64,000 nt of DNA from Streptomyces sp. B21-105. Lineage in GTDB: Bacteria > Actinomycetota > Actinomycetes > Streptomycetales > Streptomycetaceae. Made by a program: the position numbers and the translations under genes. This document shows, piece by piece, positions 34,352-42,998 of this stretch. Location: NCBI RefSeq assembly GCF_036898465.1, contig NZ_JARUMJ010000001.1:6014001-6078000 (forward strand), read 5' to 3'. The notes under the pieces were generated by a model, which saw only the letters and a program-made list of their open reading frames with translations, made no database searches and was not told where the DNA came from. The first letter of the stretch is position 1. The number at the start of each line of letters is the position of its first letter.

Positions 34352-35455
34352 GTGCCCTCCGCGTCCTCCGCAGTCTCCGACCGACTTCCCACCTTTCCCT
34401 GGGACAAGCTGGAGCCGTACAAGAAGACGGCCGCAGCCCACCCGGACGGCATCGTCGACCTGTCGGTCGGCACCCCGGTCGACCCGGTCCCCGACCTGGT
34501 GCAGAAGGCCCTGATCGACGCGGCGGACTCGCCCGGCTACCCGACCGTGTGGGGCACCCCGGCCCTGCGCGACGCGATCACCGGCTGGCTGGAGCGCCGC
34601 CTCGGCGCCCGCGACGTCACCCACCGGCACGTGCTCCCGATCGTCGGCTCCAAGGAGCTCGTGGCCTGGCTGCCGACCCAGCTGGGCCTCGGCCCCGGCG
34701 ACAAGGTGGCGTACCCGCGGCTCGCCTACCCGACGTACGAGGTGGGCGCGCGCCTGGCCCGCGCGCGGTACGAGGTCTACGACGACCCGACGGAGCTCGA
34801 CCCCGCCGACCTCCGGCTGCTCTGGCTGAACTCCCCGTCCAACCCCACCGGCCGGGTGCTGTCCAAGGCCGAGCTCACCCGCGTGGTCGACTGGGCGAGG
34901 CGGCACGGGGTGCTGGTCTTCTCCGACGAGTGCTACCTGGAGCTGGGCTGGGAGGCCGACCCCGTCTCGGTCCTCCACCCCGACGTCAACGGCGGCTCCT
35001 ACGAGGGCATCGTGTCGGTCCACTCGCTCTCCAAGCGGTCGAACCTGGCCGGGTACCGGGCGGCCTTCCTGGCAGGCGACCCGGCCGTCCTCGGCCCCCT
35101 GCTGGAGATCCGCAAGCACGGCGGCATGATGACCTCGGCGCCCACCCAGGCGGCGGTGGTGGCCGCCCTCGGCGACGACGCCCACGTCCATGAGCAGCGC
35201 GAACGCTACGCGGCCCGGCGCGCCCTGCTGCGCGAGGCGCTGCTGTCGCATGGCTTCCGCATCGAGCACAGCGAGGCCAGCCTCTACCTCTGGGCCACCC
35301 GCGACGAGTCCTGCTGGAGCACGGTCGCCCATCTGGCCGAGAGGGGCATCCTGGTGGCCCCCGGCGACTTCTACGGCGAGGCCGGCGAGAAGTTCGTCCG
35401 CGTGGCGCTGACGGCGACGGACGAACGCGTACGCGCGGCAGTGGCGCGCCTGTAG
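34352..35455 (+). CDS. dapC: Succinyldiaminopimelate transaminase
   Basis: 367-residue class I/II PLP aminotransferase of the succinylase branch of lysine/meso-DAP synthesis; the product of this branch is then desuccinylated by DapE (37466-38545). Landmarks are VDLSVGTPVDPVPD, the WLNSPSNPTG substrate motif, FSDECYLELGWE and the PLP-binding Lys in SVHSLSKRSNLAGYR. GTG start. Short repeats and a strong hairpin follow. Confidence 0.93.
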   Translation: MPSASSAVSDRLPTFPWDKLEPYKKTAAAHPDGIVDLSVGTPVDPVPDLVQKALIDAADSPGYPTVWGTPALRDAITGWLERRLGARDVTHRHVLPIVGSKELVAWLPTQLGLGPGDKVAYPRLAYPTYEVGARLARARYEVYDDPTELDPADLRLLWLNSPSNPTGRVLSKAELTRVVDWARRHGVLVFSDECYLELGWEADPVSVLHPDVNGGSYEGIVSVHSLSKRSNLAGYRAAFLAGDPAVLGPLLEIRKHGGMMTSAPTQAAVVAALGDDAHVHEQRERYAARRALLREALLSHGFRIEHSEASLYLWATRDESCWSTVAHLAERGILVAPGDFYGEAGEKFVRVALTATDERVRAAVARL

Positions 35456-35520
35456 CGACGCCGTCGCGCCCCCTCTCGCGGCCGCACAGAGCGGGGGGCG
35501 GCCCCACAGACACTGACAGG

Positions 35521-35556
35521 CCCGCACAGAGCGACGGGCCCGCACAGAGCGACGGG
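35521..35556. repeat. Two-copy 18-bp direct repeat after dapC
   Basis: CCCGCACAGAGCGACGGG occurs twice in tandem (35521-35538 and 35539-35556), with a degenerate third copy near 35480. It runs into the terminator hairpin. Confidence 0.9.
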
Positions 35557-35586
35557 GCCCCGGGAGCGGACTCCCGGGGCCCCGTC
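35551..35586. terminator. Bidirectional terminator between dapC and the secreted-protein gene
   Basis: Perfect 16-bp arms (35551-35566 and 35571-35586) with a CGGA loop between convergent genes. Confidence 0.8.
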
Positions 35587-35625
35587 GTCGGCTCGAGCGG
35601 TCGGCTCGAGGGCGGGCGGCTGGTG

Positions 35626-36030
35626 TCAGCCGATCGGCAGGCTCTTCACCGGCAGGGTCTTGGCGCCGGGCAGCCCGCCCTTGGCGAGGGAGTCCGTCGG
35701 CAGTCCGCCCTTGGTGGCGGTCGACGCGGTGTCCCCGAGGAGACCGCCGGCGGAGCCCGCCGCCTCGCCGGCCGTCTTCTGCGCCACCGGCGCCGCCTTC
35801 TGCACGGTCTTGCCGCCGGCCTTGCCCGCGAGCCCGGTGACGTGGTGCGTCGCGCCGTCGACCGTGCTGCCGACGTTCGCCGTGTCCAGGGCGGTCAGTC
35901 CGCCGAGGCTCGGGGTGGCGGGAAGGGCGGGTGCCGCACTCGCGGAGCCGGCCGCACCGACTCCGGCGGCCGCTCCCGCAGCGACGAGCAGCGCGGCACG
36001 GGCGATCCGGCGGGTCAGGGGGAGAGACAT
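35626..36030 (-). CDS. Small secreted protein of unknown function
   Basis: 134 residues with a clear signal peptide (Arg-rich start MSLPLTRRIARAALL, hydrophobic core, cleavage predicted after SASA at about 32). The mature part is rich in Ala, Gly, Thr and Lys, with repeated GGL and KGGLP elements (KGGLPTDSLAKGGLPG). AAGGAG is well placed before ATG 36030; the frame is open to 36135. No enzymatic motif. It could be a cell-wall associated structural protein; this is a guess from composition. Confidence 0.75.
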   Translation of the reverse strand: MSLPLTRRIARAALLVAAGAAAGVGAAGSASAAPALPATPSLGGLTALDTANVGSTVDGATHHVTGLAGKAGGKTVQKAAPVAQKTAGEAAGSAGGLLGDTASTATKGGLPTDSLAKGGLPGAKTLPVKSLPIG

Positions 36031-36314
36031 GTTGCTCCTTCGACGGGAGAGAACAAGGACTGTCCGGGCCCGGACGCAGTGACTACCGCTCGAGATCCAC
36101 GAAGGTTGCGCACCGCCGACGTAAAGAGTTGGCAATGCGTCGCATTATCGGCTGTGTACAAAAATGGGCAAAGACCGCTCCACGTGAAAGCGTGTCCCAC
36201 CCCGGAGCCCTTTGCCCGCAAGGGATTCCGTGCGCAGGCGGGTGACGGCGCGAAAACCTGAGCACCCTGCCGGACGGGGGGTCCCCGCATGACCCGGCCG
36301 GGTGACGTCCCGCA

Positions 36315-37370
36315 CTACTGAGCGGTGACGATCCGCACGTCGCCGGCGCCGCCGGCCGCCGCCGTCGCCCCGACGCCCTCCGCGCTGGTGGAAGCGGTCG
36401 TCCGCCACTTCGTGTCGGAGGTCCCCGAGACCCACTCCCGGCCCGCGTACGAGACGCGCTCGATACGCAGCGCCGAGGCGTTGGCCACCGCCCAGTGCGC
36501 CAGCTGCCAGCCGCGCTCGCGGGCGCTGCGCCCGTCGGCGGCGGTGTCCTCGGACACCGGCAGCATCACGGTCCGCTCCCCGCTCTCGACGGCCGGCACA
36601 TCGGACCGCGACGACGACGATGAGGAGGAGGACGACGACGAGGACGAGGATGAGGATGAGGACGACGACGAGGTGCCCTTCCCGCCCTTCTGCCGGTGCG
36701 AACCCCGCCCGAAGTCGCGCTGCAGCGCCGCCCGGACCGCCGCCGGACCGGTGGCCGTCGTGGCCGACCCCGACCCCGACGCCGTCGTGGTGACCGAGCG
36801 GCCGTCACAGGTCAGCGTCGCCTGCGAGGTCCCGGTGAGGGCGGCGGCGAGCACTACGGCGTCCCCCTCGTGCTTGGCGTACGCCTCCGGGTAGCCGCTG
36901 CGCTGCACCCGCTGGGCGGCGACGGTGAGCGGCAACTCGGTGTAGTTCCGCACCTTCTCCAGGTGCTTGTAGAAGACATCCGCAGCGTAGGCGGGGTCGG
37001 TGACCTGTTTCTCGGTGCCCCAGCCCTGCGAGGGCCGCTGCTGGAACAGGCCGAGCGAATCCCGGTCGCCGTGGGCGAGGTTGCGCAGCGCGGACTCCTG
37101 GATGGCGGTCGCGAGCGCGATGGCCACGGCCCGCTCGGGAAGGGCCCGGTCGGTGCCGACCGCGGCGATCGTGGCCGCGTTCACCGCCTGCTCGGGCGTG
37201 AACTCGTACGCCGCCGTTCCGTCAGCGGAAACGACTCTGCAACCCGGATCGCCGGTGCCGCCGGCGACGTACTGCACCACGACATAGCCCGCGACGGCGG
37301 ACAGGACCACGCAGGCCGCCCCGAAACGGAGCAGGCGGCCGCGACGCTTGGAGGAGGACTGCTTCGGCAC
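36315..37370 (-). CDS. Membrane-anchored exported protein with poly-serine tract
   Basis: 351 residues. A short basic N-terminus and one membrane helix (LLRFGAACVVLSAVAGYVVVQYV) anchor a long external part. Residues about 55-165 (AVNAATIAAVGTDRALPERA, IQESALRNLAHGDRDSLGLFQQRPSQGWG) resemble a lysozyme-like/transglycosylase helix bundle, with the QESxLxN and LGLFQQRPSQGWG elements. A run of about 21 serines, all TCN codons, lies at about residues 234-255, then a basic/acidic C-terminus. Homologues are often mislabelled as heavy-metal transporters. A cell-wall role seems more likely. Confidence 0.8.
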   Translation of the reverse strand: MPKQSSSKRRGRLLRFGAACVVLSAVAGYVVVQYVAGGTGDPGCRVVSADGTAAYEFTPEQAVNAATIAAVGTDRALPERAVAIALATAIQESALRNLAHGDRDSLGLFQQRPSQGWGTEKQVTDPAYAADVFYKHLEKVRNYTELPLTVAAQRVQRSGYPEAYAKHEGDAVVLAAALTGTSQATLTCDGRSVTTTASGSGSATTATGPAAVRAALQRDFGRGSHRQKGGKGTSSSSSSSSSSSSSSSSSSSSSRSDVPAVESGERTVMLPVSEDTAADGRSARERGWQLAHWAVANASALRIERVSYAGREWVSGTSDTKWRTTASTSAEGVGATAAAGGAGDVRIVTAQ

Positions 37371-37465
37371 GCGTCCAAGGTACTGGAGAGTAGTGAAAAG
37401 GAGGAGGTGGATGTGCAGAGATGGGGGAGAGCGGCGCGGCCGACCGGCGCGTTAGGGTCGACGGC

Positions 37466-38545
37466 ATGGCCGACACCCCTCTTGACCTCACCCTGGACGC
37501 CGCCGCACTGACCGCGAAGCTCGTCGACTTCCGCTCGGAGAGCGGCGCCGAGAAGCCCCTCGCGGACGCGATCGAGATCGCCCTGCGCGCGCTGCCCCAC
37601 CTGACGGTGGACCGGCTCGGCAACAACATCGTCGCCCGCACGCACTTCGGCCACGCGCAGCGCGTGGTCCTCGCCGGCCACATCGACACGGTGCCGATCG
37701 CCGACAACGTGCCGTCGCGGCTGGACGAGGACGGGGTGCTCTGGGGCTGCGGCACCTGCGACATGAAGTCGGGGGTGGCCGTCCAGCTGCGCATCGCGGC
37801 GACGGTGCCGGCCCCCAACCGCGACCTGACGTTCGTCTTCTACGACAACGAGGAGGTCGCCGCCGAGCTGAACGGCCTCAAGCACATCGCCGAGACCCGT
37901 CCCCAGTGGCTGGCCGGCGACTTCGCGGTACTGCTCGAACCCTCCGACGGCCAGGTCGAGGGCGGCTGCCAGGGCACCCTGCGGGTGCTGCTGAGGACGC
38001 GGGGCGAGCGGGCCCACTCGGCGCGCGGCTGGATGGGCTCCAACGCGATTCACGCGGCCGCCCCGATCCTGGCCCGGCTGGCCGCCTACGAGGCGCGCCG
38101 GCCCGTCATCGACGGACTGGAGTACCGCGAGGGCCTCAACGCGGTCGGCATCACGGGCGGGGTGGCAGGCAACGTCATCCCCGACGAGTGCGTCGTCACC
38201 GTCAATTTCCGCTACGCGCCGGACCGCAGCGAGGAGGAGGCGCTCGCCCACGTCCGCGAGGTCTTCGCCGACTGCGGGATCGCGGAGTTCACGGTCGACG
38301 ACCACAGCCCGGCCGCGCTGCCCGGCCTCTCCCATCCGGCCGCCGCGGCCTTCATCGAGGCGGTGGGCGGCACCCCGCTGCCCAAGTTCGGCTGGACGGA
38401 CGTGAGCCGCTTCTCCTCTCTCGGCGTGCCCGCCGTCAACTACGGCCCCGGCAACCCGCACTTGGCGCACAAGCGGGACGAACGGGTGGAGACGGCCAAG
38501 ATCCTGGCGGGCGAGGAGCGGCTGCGGGCCTGGCTGACGGCCTGA
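37466..38545 (+). CDS. dapE: Succinyl-diaminopimelate desuccinylase
   Basis: 359-residue M20 metallopeptidase that releases succinate to give LL-diaminopimelate, the wall and lysine precursor. Metal-site motifs are VVLAGHIDTVPIADN, the WGCGTCDMKSGVA segment, FYDNEEVAAE and the late GWTDVSRFSSLGVPAVNYGPG with HKRDERV at the end. The frame is open to 37421; ATG 37466 gives the family start MADTPLDLTLD. It works downstream of dapC, 2 kb away. Confidence 0.94.
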   Translation: MADTPLDLTLDAAALTAKLVDFRSESGAEKPLADAIEIALRALPHLTVDRLGNNIVARTHFGHAQRVVLAGHIDTVPIADNVPSRLDEDGVLWGCGTCDMKSGVAVQLRIAATVPAPNRDLTFVFYDNEEVAAELNGLKHIAETRPQWLAGDFAVLLEPSDGQVEGGCQGTLRVLLRTRGERAHSARGWMGSNAIHAAAPILARLAAYEARRPVIDGLEYREGLNAVGITGGVAGNVIPDECVVTVNFRYAPDRSEEEALAHVREVFADCGIAEFTVDDHSPAALPGLSHPAAAAFIEAVGGTPLPKFGWTDVSRFSSLGVPAVNYGPGNPHLAHKRDERVETAKILAGEERLRAWLTA

Positions 38546-38655
38546 GAGAAGGCCCGGCGCGTCGGCGCTGCACGGCGGACACGCCGACGTCCCCCGTGCG
38601 TAACCCGCGTGGATCTACGCTGAGGTGGAACGGACGCAAGCGGAGGGAGCTCACC

Positions 38656-39414
38656 ATGGCTACAGGGAACCCCGAGGGCAAGAAGCAGCCACCGGACGAA
38701 CAGCGCCTGGGACCGGTCCTTCGCAGGCGGGACCAGGTGCAGTCGAGCACGACCGACCAGCGGCTGCTGGACGAACGGGCCCCCTCGGACTGGGTGCACA
38801 CCGACCCCTGGCGGGTCCTGCGCATCCAGTCGGAGTTCATCGAGGGCTTCGGGACCCTCGCCGAACTTCCCGCGGCGATCAGCGTGTTCGGGTCCGCCCG
38901 GACGCCGGCGGGCTCACCGGAGTACGAGGTCGGGGTACGGCTGGGCGGCGCCCTCGTCGACGCCGGGTGGGCCGTGATCACGGGCGGCGGCCCGGGCGCG
39001 ATGGAGGCGGCCAACAAGGGCGCGAGCGAGGCGGGCGGCGTCTCCGTGGGCCTCGGCATCGAGCTGCCCTTCGAGCAGGGGCTCAACCCGTACGTCGACA
39101 TCGGCCTGAACTTCCGTTACTTCTTCGTGCGGAAAATGATGTTCGTGAAGTACGCGCAGGGCTTCGTGGTGCTGCCCGGCGGTCTCGGCACGCTGGACGA
39201 GCTGTTCGAGGCCCTCACCCTCGTCCAGACCCAGAAGGTCACCCGCTTCCCGATCGTCCTGTTCGGCACGGAGTACTGGGGCGGCCTGATCGACTGGCTC
39301 AAGAACACCCTGATCGCCCAGGGCAAGGCGTCCGAGAAGGACCTCCTCCTCTTCCACGTCACGGACGACGTCGAGGAAGCGGTGGCCCTGGTGTCGAAGG
39401 AAGCCGGCCGCTGA
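38656..39414 (+). CDS. LOG family (TIGR00730) Rossmann-fold protein
   Basis: 252 residues. The core motif pair GGGPGAMEAANKGASEAGG and PGGLGTLDELFEALTLVQT marks the lysine decarboxylase-like LOG group. Plant and several bacterial members are nucleoside 5'-monophosphate phosphoribohydrolases (cytokinin activation); a similar activity is likely but unproven here. ATG 38656 has GGAGGGAG upstream. In mycobacteria the same gene also lies beside dapE and folP2. Confidence 0.9.
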   Translation: MATGNPEGKKQPPDEQRLGPVLRRRDQVQSSTTDQRLLDERAPSDWVHTDPWRVLRIQSEFIEGFGTLAELPAAISVFGSARTPAGSPEYEVGVRLGGALVDAGWAVITGGGPGAMEAANKGASEAGGVSVGLGIELPFEQGLNPYVDIGLNFRYFFVRKMMFVKYAQGFVVLPGGLGTLDELFEALTLVQTQKVTRFPIVLFGTEYWGGLIDWLKNTLIAQGKASEKDLLLFHVTDDVEEAVALVSKEAGR

Positions 39415-39421
39415 CGTTCAG

Positions 39422-39450
39422 CCCGTCCGGGGGCGCGGCCCCCGGACGGG
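39422..39450 (+). terminator. Terminator after the LOG-family gene
   Basis: Perfect 12-bp arms (39422-39433 and 39439-39450) with a CGCGG loop, 8 nt after the stop. Confidence 0.75.
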
Positions 39451-39480
39451 GGCGGGCGGCGAGGGCGGGGGCGAACGGGA

Positions 39481-39559
39481 CTCTGCGAGCCCCCGCCCGG
39501 CTACGCGAGCCCCCGCCGGCTACGCGAGCCCCCGTCCCGCTATGCGAGCCCCCGCCGCG
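39481..39559. repeat. Four tandem copies of the folP2-like gene's 3' end
   Basis: Four 19-20-bp units with the core GCGAGCCCCCG start at 39481, 39501, 39520 and 39540. The last one is the true end of the minus-strand gene (encoding RGLA and the stop); three degenerate copies follow downstream. Confidence 0.85.
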
Positions 39560-40400
39560 CCACCGCAGGCGCCCGGTGCCCGGCGATGGCAGCGACCATG
39601 TCGAGCACCTGCCGCGTCTCCGCCACCTCGTGCACCCGGTACACCTGCGCCCCCAGCCACGCCGACACCGCCGTCGTCGCCAGGGTGCCCACCACCCGCT
39701 CCTTCACCGGCCGGTCCAGCGTCTCCCCGACGAAGTCCTTGTTGGACAGCGAGACCAGCACCGGCCACCCCGTCGCCACCATCTCGTCGATCCGCCGGGT
39801 CGCCTCCAGGCTGTGCCGGGTGTTCTTCCCGAAGTCGTGCCCGGGATCGATCATGATCGACTCCCGTGGCACCCCCAGCTCCGCGGCCCGCTCCGCCAGC
39901 CCCAGCGTCACCCGCAGGATGTCGGCCATCACGTCGTCGTACGTCACCCGGTGCGGACGCGTCCGCGGCTGCGCGCCGCCCGCGTGCGTGCACACCAGTC
40001 CCGCCCCGTACCGCGCGGCCACCTCCGCCAGCCCCGGATCCACGCCGCCCCACGCGTCGTTCAGGACGTCCGCGCCCGCCTCGCAGACCGCCGCGCCGAC
40101 CTCGGCCCGCCAGGTGTCCACGCTGATCACCACGTCCGGGAAGCGCCGCCGCACCTCGGCCACGAAACCGACGGTCCGCCGGATCTCCTCCCGCGCCGTC
40201 ACCTCTTCACCCGGGCCTGCCTTCACCCCGCCGACGTCGATGATCGCCGCGCCCTCCGACACCGCCTGCTCCACGCGCGCGAGGGCCGGCTCGTCGAGGA
40301 AGGTCGCGCCCTGGTCGTAGAAGGAGTCCGGGGTCCGGTTCACGATCGCCATGATCGCCGGCTCGTGCGCGCCGAATTCACGCCTGCCCAGCCTGAGCAT
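39540..40400 (-). CDS. folP2: Dihydropteroate synthase paralogue, FolP2 type
   Basis: 286-residue TIM-barrel protein of the dihydropteroate synthase family. The first conserved block is IMAIVNRTPDSFYDQGATF rather than the canonical (G)ILNVTPDSFSDGG, and VGGVKAGPGEEV replaces the usual GGESTRPGA. These changes match mycobacterial FolP2 (Rv1207), which has been reported to lack synthase activity. ISVDTWRAEV, NDAWGG and the SNKDFVGE region are conserved. So the folate role is doubtful and the true folP probably lies elsewhere. ATG 40400 has AGGAGAGG about 10 nt upstream. It is transcribed toward the LOG gene and divergently from the DivIVA-like gene. Confidence 0.9.
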   Translation of the reverse strand: MLRLGRREFGAHEPAIMAIVNRTPDSFYDQGATFLDEPALARVEQAVSEGAAIIDVGGVKAGPGEEVTAREEIRRTVGFVAEVRRRFPDVVISVDTWRAEVGAAVCEAGADVLNDAWGGVDPGLAEVAARYGAGLVCTHAGGAQPRTRPHRVTYDDVMADILRVTLGLAERAAELGVPRESIMIDPGHDFGKNTRHSLEATRRIDEMVATGWPVLVSLSNKDFVGETLDRPVKERVVGTLATTAVSAWLGAQVYRVHEVAETRQVLDMVAAIAGHRAPAVARRGLA

Positions 40401-40524
40401 CCCCTGTGACCTCTCCTCGAACGTCCTGCACCACTGCCGCCTGCGACCCTAGCCGTCGGACCCGCATGGCACGATCGGACCCGCACACATCCACTCCGAG
40501 CACACCGAGCGTGGGGGCCCACCG

Positions 40525-40926
40525 ATGGTTATGTTCTTGTTCCTGGTCATCGCGCTCGCCGTGGTGGTCGCCGCGGTGACGCTCGCCGTGCTGGGCGGCG
40601 GCGAGGGCACCGGCCCGCTGCCGGAGGCCGTCCCCGAGCGGCTGCACGACCCGTTGCCCCCCGACCGCCCGCTCGACCGGTCCGACGTCGACCGGCTGCG
40701 CTTCCCCCTCGCCGCGCGCGGCTACCGCATGTCGGACGTGGACGACGCCCTCAACCGCCTCGCCGCCGAGCTCGCCGAGCGGGACGCCCGCATCGCCGAC
40801 CTCGAGTCCGCCCTGGCCGGTGCGCAGGCTTCGGCCACGCCCCACGTCTCGACGACCACGCCCCACGTCTCGACGGACACGTCCCACGTCTCGATGGAGA
40901 AGAAGGCCCCGGAGGACCAGAAGTGA
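40525..40926 (+). CDS. DivIVA-domain membrane protein
   Basis: 133 residues. An N-terminal membrane helix (FLFLVIALAVVVAAVTLAVL) is followed by LRFPLAARGYRMSDVDDALNRLAAELAERDARIADLE, the DivIVA_like motif that places a protein at curved membrane or septal sites, with a short coiled coil. The C-terminus has three copies of a 7-residue repeat (TPHVSTT, TPHVSTD, TSHVSME) encoded by 21-bp units. It overlaps the tag gene by 4 nt. Confidence 0.85.
   Translation: MVMFLFLVIALAVVVAAVTLAVLGGGEGTGPLPEAVPERLHDPLPPDRPLDRSDVDRLRFPLAARGYRMSDVDDALNRLAAELAERDARIADLESALAGAQASATPHVSTTTPHVSTDTSHVSMEKKAPEDQK
40837..40899 (+). repeat. Three 21-bp in-frame tandem repeats
   Basis: Units 40837-40857, 40858-40878 and 40879-40899 share ACG(C/T)CCCACGTCTCGA. 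They encode the 7-residue repeat at the end of the DivIVA-like protein. Confidence 0.9.
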
Positions 40927-41507
40927 GCGACGGCGCCGCCCTCGCGGGCGCGGACGGGGCGCTGCGCTGCCCGTGGGCCCTGTCGACGCCGGACTACGTG
41001 ACGTACCACGACGAGGAGTGGGGCCGCCCGGTACACGGCGACGACGCGCTGTTCGAACGCCTCAGCCTGGAGGCCTTCCAGTCCGGCCTGTCCTGGATCA
41101 CGATCCTGCGCCGCCGCCCGGGGTTCCGCACCGCCTTCGCCGACTTCCAGATCGCCTCGGTCGCCGCCTTCACCGGCGACGACCGCGCACGTCTCCTCGC
41201 CGACCCCGGCATCATCCGCAACCGCGCGAAGATCGACGCGACGGTCGCCAACGCGCGCGTGCTCGCCGACTGGGCGCCGGGCGACCTCGACGAGTTGATC
41301 TGGTCCCACGCCCCGGACCGGGCCGGCCGCCCGGTCCCGAGGACCCTCGCGGACGTCCCCGCCGTCACCGACGAGTCGACGGCCCTGTCCAAGGCCCTCA
41401 AGAAGCGCGGCCTGCGGTTCGTCGGGCCCACCACGGCGTACGCCCTGATGCAGGCGTGCGGCCTGGTGGACGACCACCTGGAGAGCTGCGTGAGCAGGGC
41501 CGGCTGA
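40923..41507 (+). CDS. tag: DNA-3-methyladenine glycosylase I
   Basis: 194-residue base-excision repair enzyme removing N3-methyladenine. It has LRCPWALSTPDYVTYHDEEWGRP (zinc ligand Cys and the aromatic pocket), FERLSLEAFQSGLSW, and the C-terminal VDDHLESC that supplies the other zinc ligands. GTG start overlapping the DivIVA-like stop. The neighbourhood resembles mycobacterial Rv1207-Rv1211. Confidence 0.93.
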   Translation: MSDGAALAGADGALRCPWALSTPDYVTYHDEEWGRPVHGDDALFERLSLEAFQSGLSWITILRRRPGFRTAFADFQIASVAAFTGDDRARLLADPGIIRNRAKIDATVANARVLADWAPGDLDELIWSHAPDRAGRPVPRTLADVPAVTDESTALSKALKKRGLRFVGPTTAYALMQACGLVDDHLESCVSRAG

Positions 41508-41534
41508 GGCAGGCGCACGGGACCGCCCCCGGGC

Positions 41535-42326
41535 TCACCGGCCCAGGTACTTCGGTGTCCCCTTCTCGACGAACGCCCGCACCGCGATCGTGTGGTCCTC
41601 GGACGCCCCCGCCCGGGTCTGCAGCTCGTCCTCCTTGTCCAGCGTCTCGGCCAGCGAGTGCGAGAACCCGTACGCCATCGCTTCCTTGATCGCCGCGTAC
41701 GCCACCGTCGGACCCTCCGCCAGCATCCGCGCCAGCTGCTCGGCCGCGGTGCGCAGTGACGCCGCCGGGACGACCCGGTTGGCGATGCCCAGCTCGTACG
41801 CCTCCTGCGCGGTGATGCTGCGCGGGAAGAGCAGCAGGTCGGCGGCCCGGCCCGGACCGATGACCCGGGGCAGCGTCCACGAGACGCCGGAGTCGGCGGT
41901 CAGCGCCACCCCGGCGAACGAGGTGTTGAAGGACGCCGTGTCGGCCACGATGCGGTAGTCCGAGGCCAGCGCGAACCCGAGTCCCGCGCCGGCGGCGACC
42001 CCGTTCACGGCGGCGACGACCGGCTTCGGGGCCTCGGTCAGGGCCCGCACGATCGGGTTGTAGTGCTCCTGGACCGTGCTCATGATCTCTTTGGAGCCCG
42101 CGGCCAGCAGCCCGATGTGCTCCTTGAGGTCCTGCCCCACGCAGAACGCCCGCTCGCCGGCGGCCGTCAGCAGGACGGCCCGTACGGCGTCGTCGGCGGC
42201 CGCGTCCCGGACCGCGTCGCGGAGGGCGACCTTGGCCGCGATGTTCAGCGCGTTCATCGCCTCGGGGCGGTTCAGCGTGATCGTCGCGAGCCCGTCACTC
42301 ACCTCGTAGAGCACGGTGTCGGCCAT
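41535..42326 (-). CDS. Enoyl-CoA hydratase/isomerase family protein
   Basis: 263-residue crotonase-fold enzyme. LNRPEAMNALNIAAKVALRD, AFCVGQDLKEH (oxyanion-hole region) and GVAAGAGLGFALASDYRIVA are typical, and the ending EDHTIAVRAFVEKGTPKYLGR is common. It most resembles PaaG-like or fatty-acid hydratases, but the substrate cannot be fixed from sequence. A GTACA-N5-TGTAC dyad about 55 nt upstream of its start may be a repressor site. Confidence 0.88.
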   Translation of the reverse strand: MADTVLYEVSDGLATITLNRPEAMNALNIAAKVALRDAVRDAAADDAVRAVLLTAAGERAFCVGQDLKEHIGLLAAGSKEIMSTVQEHYNPIVRALTEAPKPVVAAVNGVAAGAGLGFALASDYRIVADTASFNTSFAGVALTADSGVSWTLPRVIGPGRAADLLLFPRSITAQEAYELGIANRVVPAASLRTAAEQLARMLAEGPTVAYAAIKEAMAYGFSHSLAETLDKEDELQTRAGASEDHTIAVRAFVEKGTPKYLGR

Positions 42327-42716
42327 GGCGTTTCCCCTCCGCGTCGCGGTTTCGACGCATTCTTCGACGCATTACTCGTCAGTACATCCGGTGTACGAGG
42401 ACAGCATGGCGGAGATCACCGTCCGCGGACCGGACGCGACGTGTGACCTGCGTCAAAGAATTCGGGACGATTTCCGGTGCGCGGAAGTCCGTGCGGTGGC
42501 GCAGTATCGCAGTCACATCGCCGAATTGAGTGGTTTTGCTCGCGCGCGTTGCCCAAGCGATGCCGACCGATGTTGGTCATCGGGTCCTGAGATGCGGGAT
42601 AATGGCCGGGAAGCAATGTGTTCGATGCCGGTGTCGCGTGTCCCACGCTGGATCGCGGCTGCCCTCCACGGGCCGTCGGCTTTGGCGATGAGCTGGTTTC
42701 AGGAAGGGGAACGAGC
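42327..42716. other. Divergent promoter region between the enoyl-CoA hydratase and DUF3117 genes
   Basis: 390 bases with no supported gene. It contains a direct repeat of TTCGACGCATT just upstream of the hydratase start, the dyad GTACA-TCCGG-TGTAC at 42381-42395, and relatively A/T-rich DNA toward DUF3117. A possible promoter for DUF3117 is TTGGTC at 42573-42578 with GATAAT at 42598-42603 (19-nt spacer), leaving a leader of about 108 nt. Confidence 0.5.
42381..42395. promoter_or_regulatory. Candidate repressor site upstream of the enoyl-CoA hydratase gene
   Basis: GTACA-TCCGG-TGTAC dyad, 55 nt from the gene start. The symmetry suits a TetR-type repressor; no cognate regulator gene is adjacent. 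Confidence 0.35.
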
Positions 42717-42884
42717 ATGGCGGCCATGAAGCCGCGAACGGGTGATGGCCCGCTCGAGGTGACCAAGGAGGGGCGGGGCATCGTCATGCGCGTTCCGCTC
42801 GAAGGCGGCGGGCGGCTCGTCGTCGAGCTGACCCCTGACGAGGCCGACGCGCTCGGCGATGCCCTGAAGAAGGTCGTCGGCTGA
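42717..42884 (+). CDS. DUF3117 small protein
   Basis: 55-residue conserved actinobacterial protein (MAAMKPRTGDGPLEVTKEGR, then VMRVPLEGGGRLVVELTPDE, then ADALGDALKKVVG). AGGAAGGGG lies upstream of ATG 42717; the frame is open to 42618. Its mycobacterial counterpart (Rv1211) also follows tag. Its function is unknown. Confidence 0.92.
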   Translation: MAAMKPRTGDGPLEVTKEGRGIVMRVPLEGGGRLVVELTPDEADALGDALKKVVG

Positions 42885-42908
42885 CGCGCAAGCGACCCTG
42901 TTCTCTTC

Positions 42909-42944
42909 GACTGCTCCGGCGTCCTCCTGGGCGCCGGAGCAGTC
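42909..42944 (+). terminator. DUF3117 terminator
   Basis: Perfect 13-bp arms (42909-42921 and 42932-42944), 10-nt loop, followed by GTCTTTGTCTT. The T-rich tail makes this a near-classical intrinsic terminator. Confidence 0.85.
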
Positions 42945-42998
42945 GTCTTTGTCTTCGGGTTCGCTGCGTTCGTCGCGTACGTCGCGTTTTCGTCTTCG

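Noticed and set aside
36061..36314. Riboswitch (c-di-AMP type) upstream of the small secreted protein
   Set aside because: Cell-wall genes in Streptomyces often have one, but I could not find the conserved core in either orientation.
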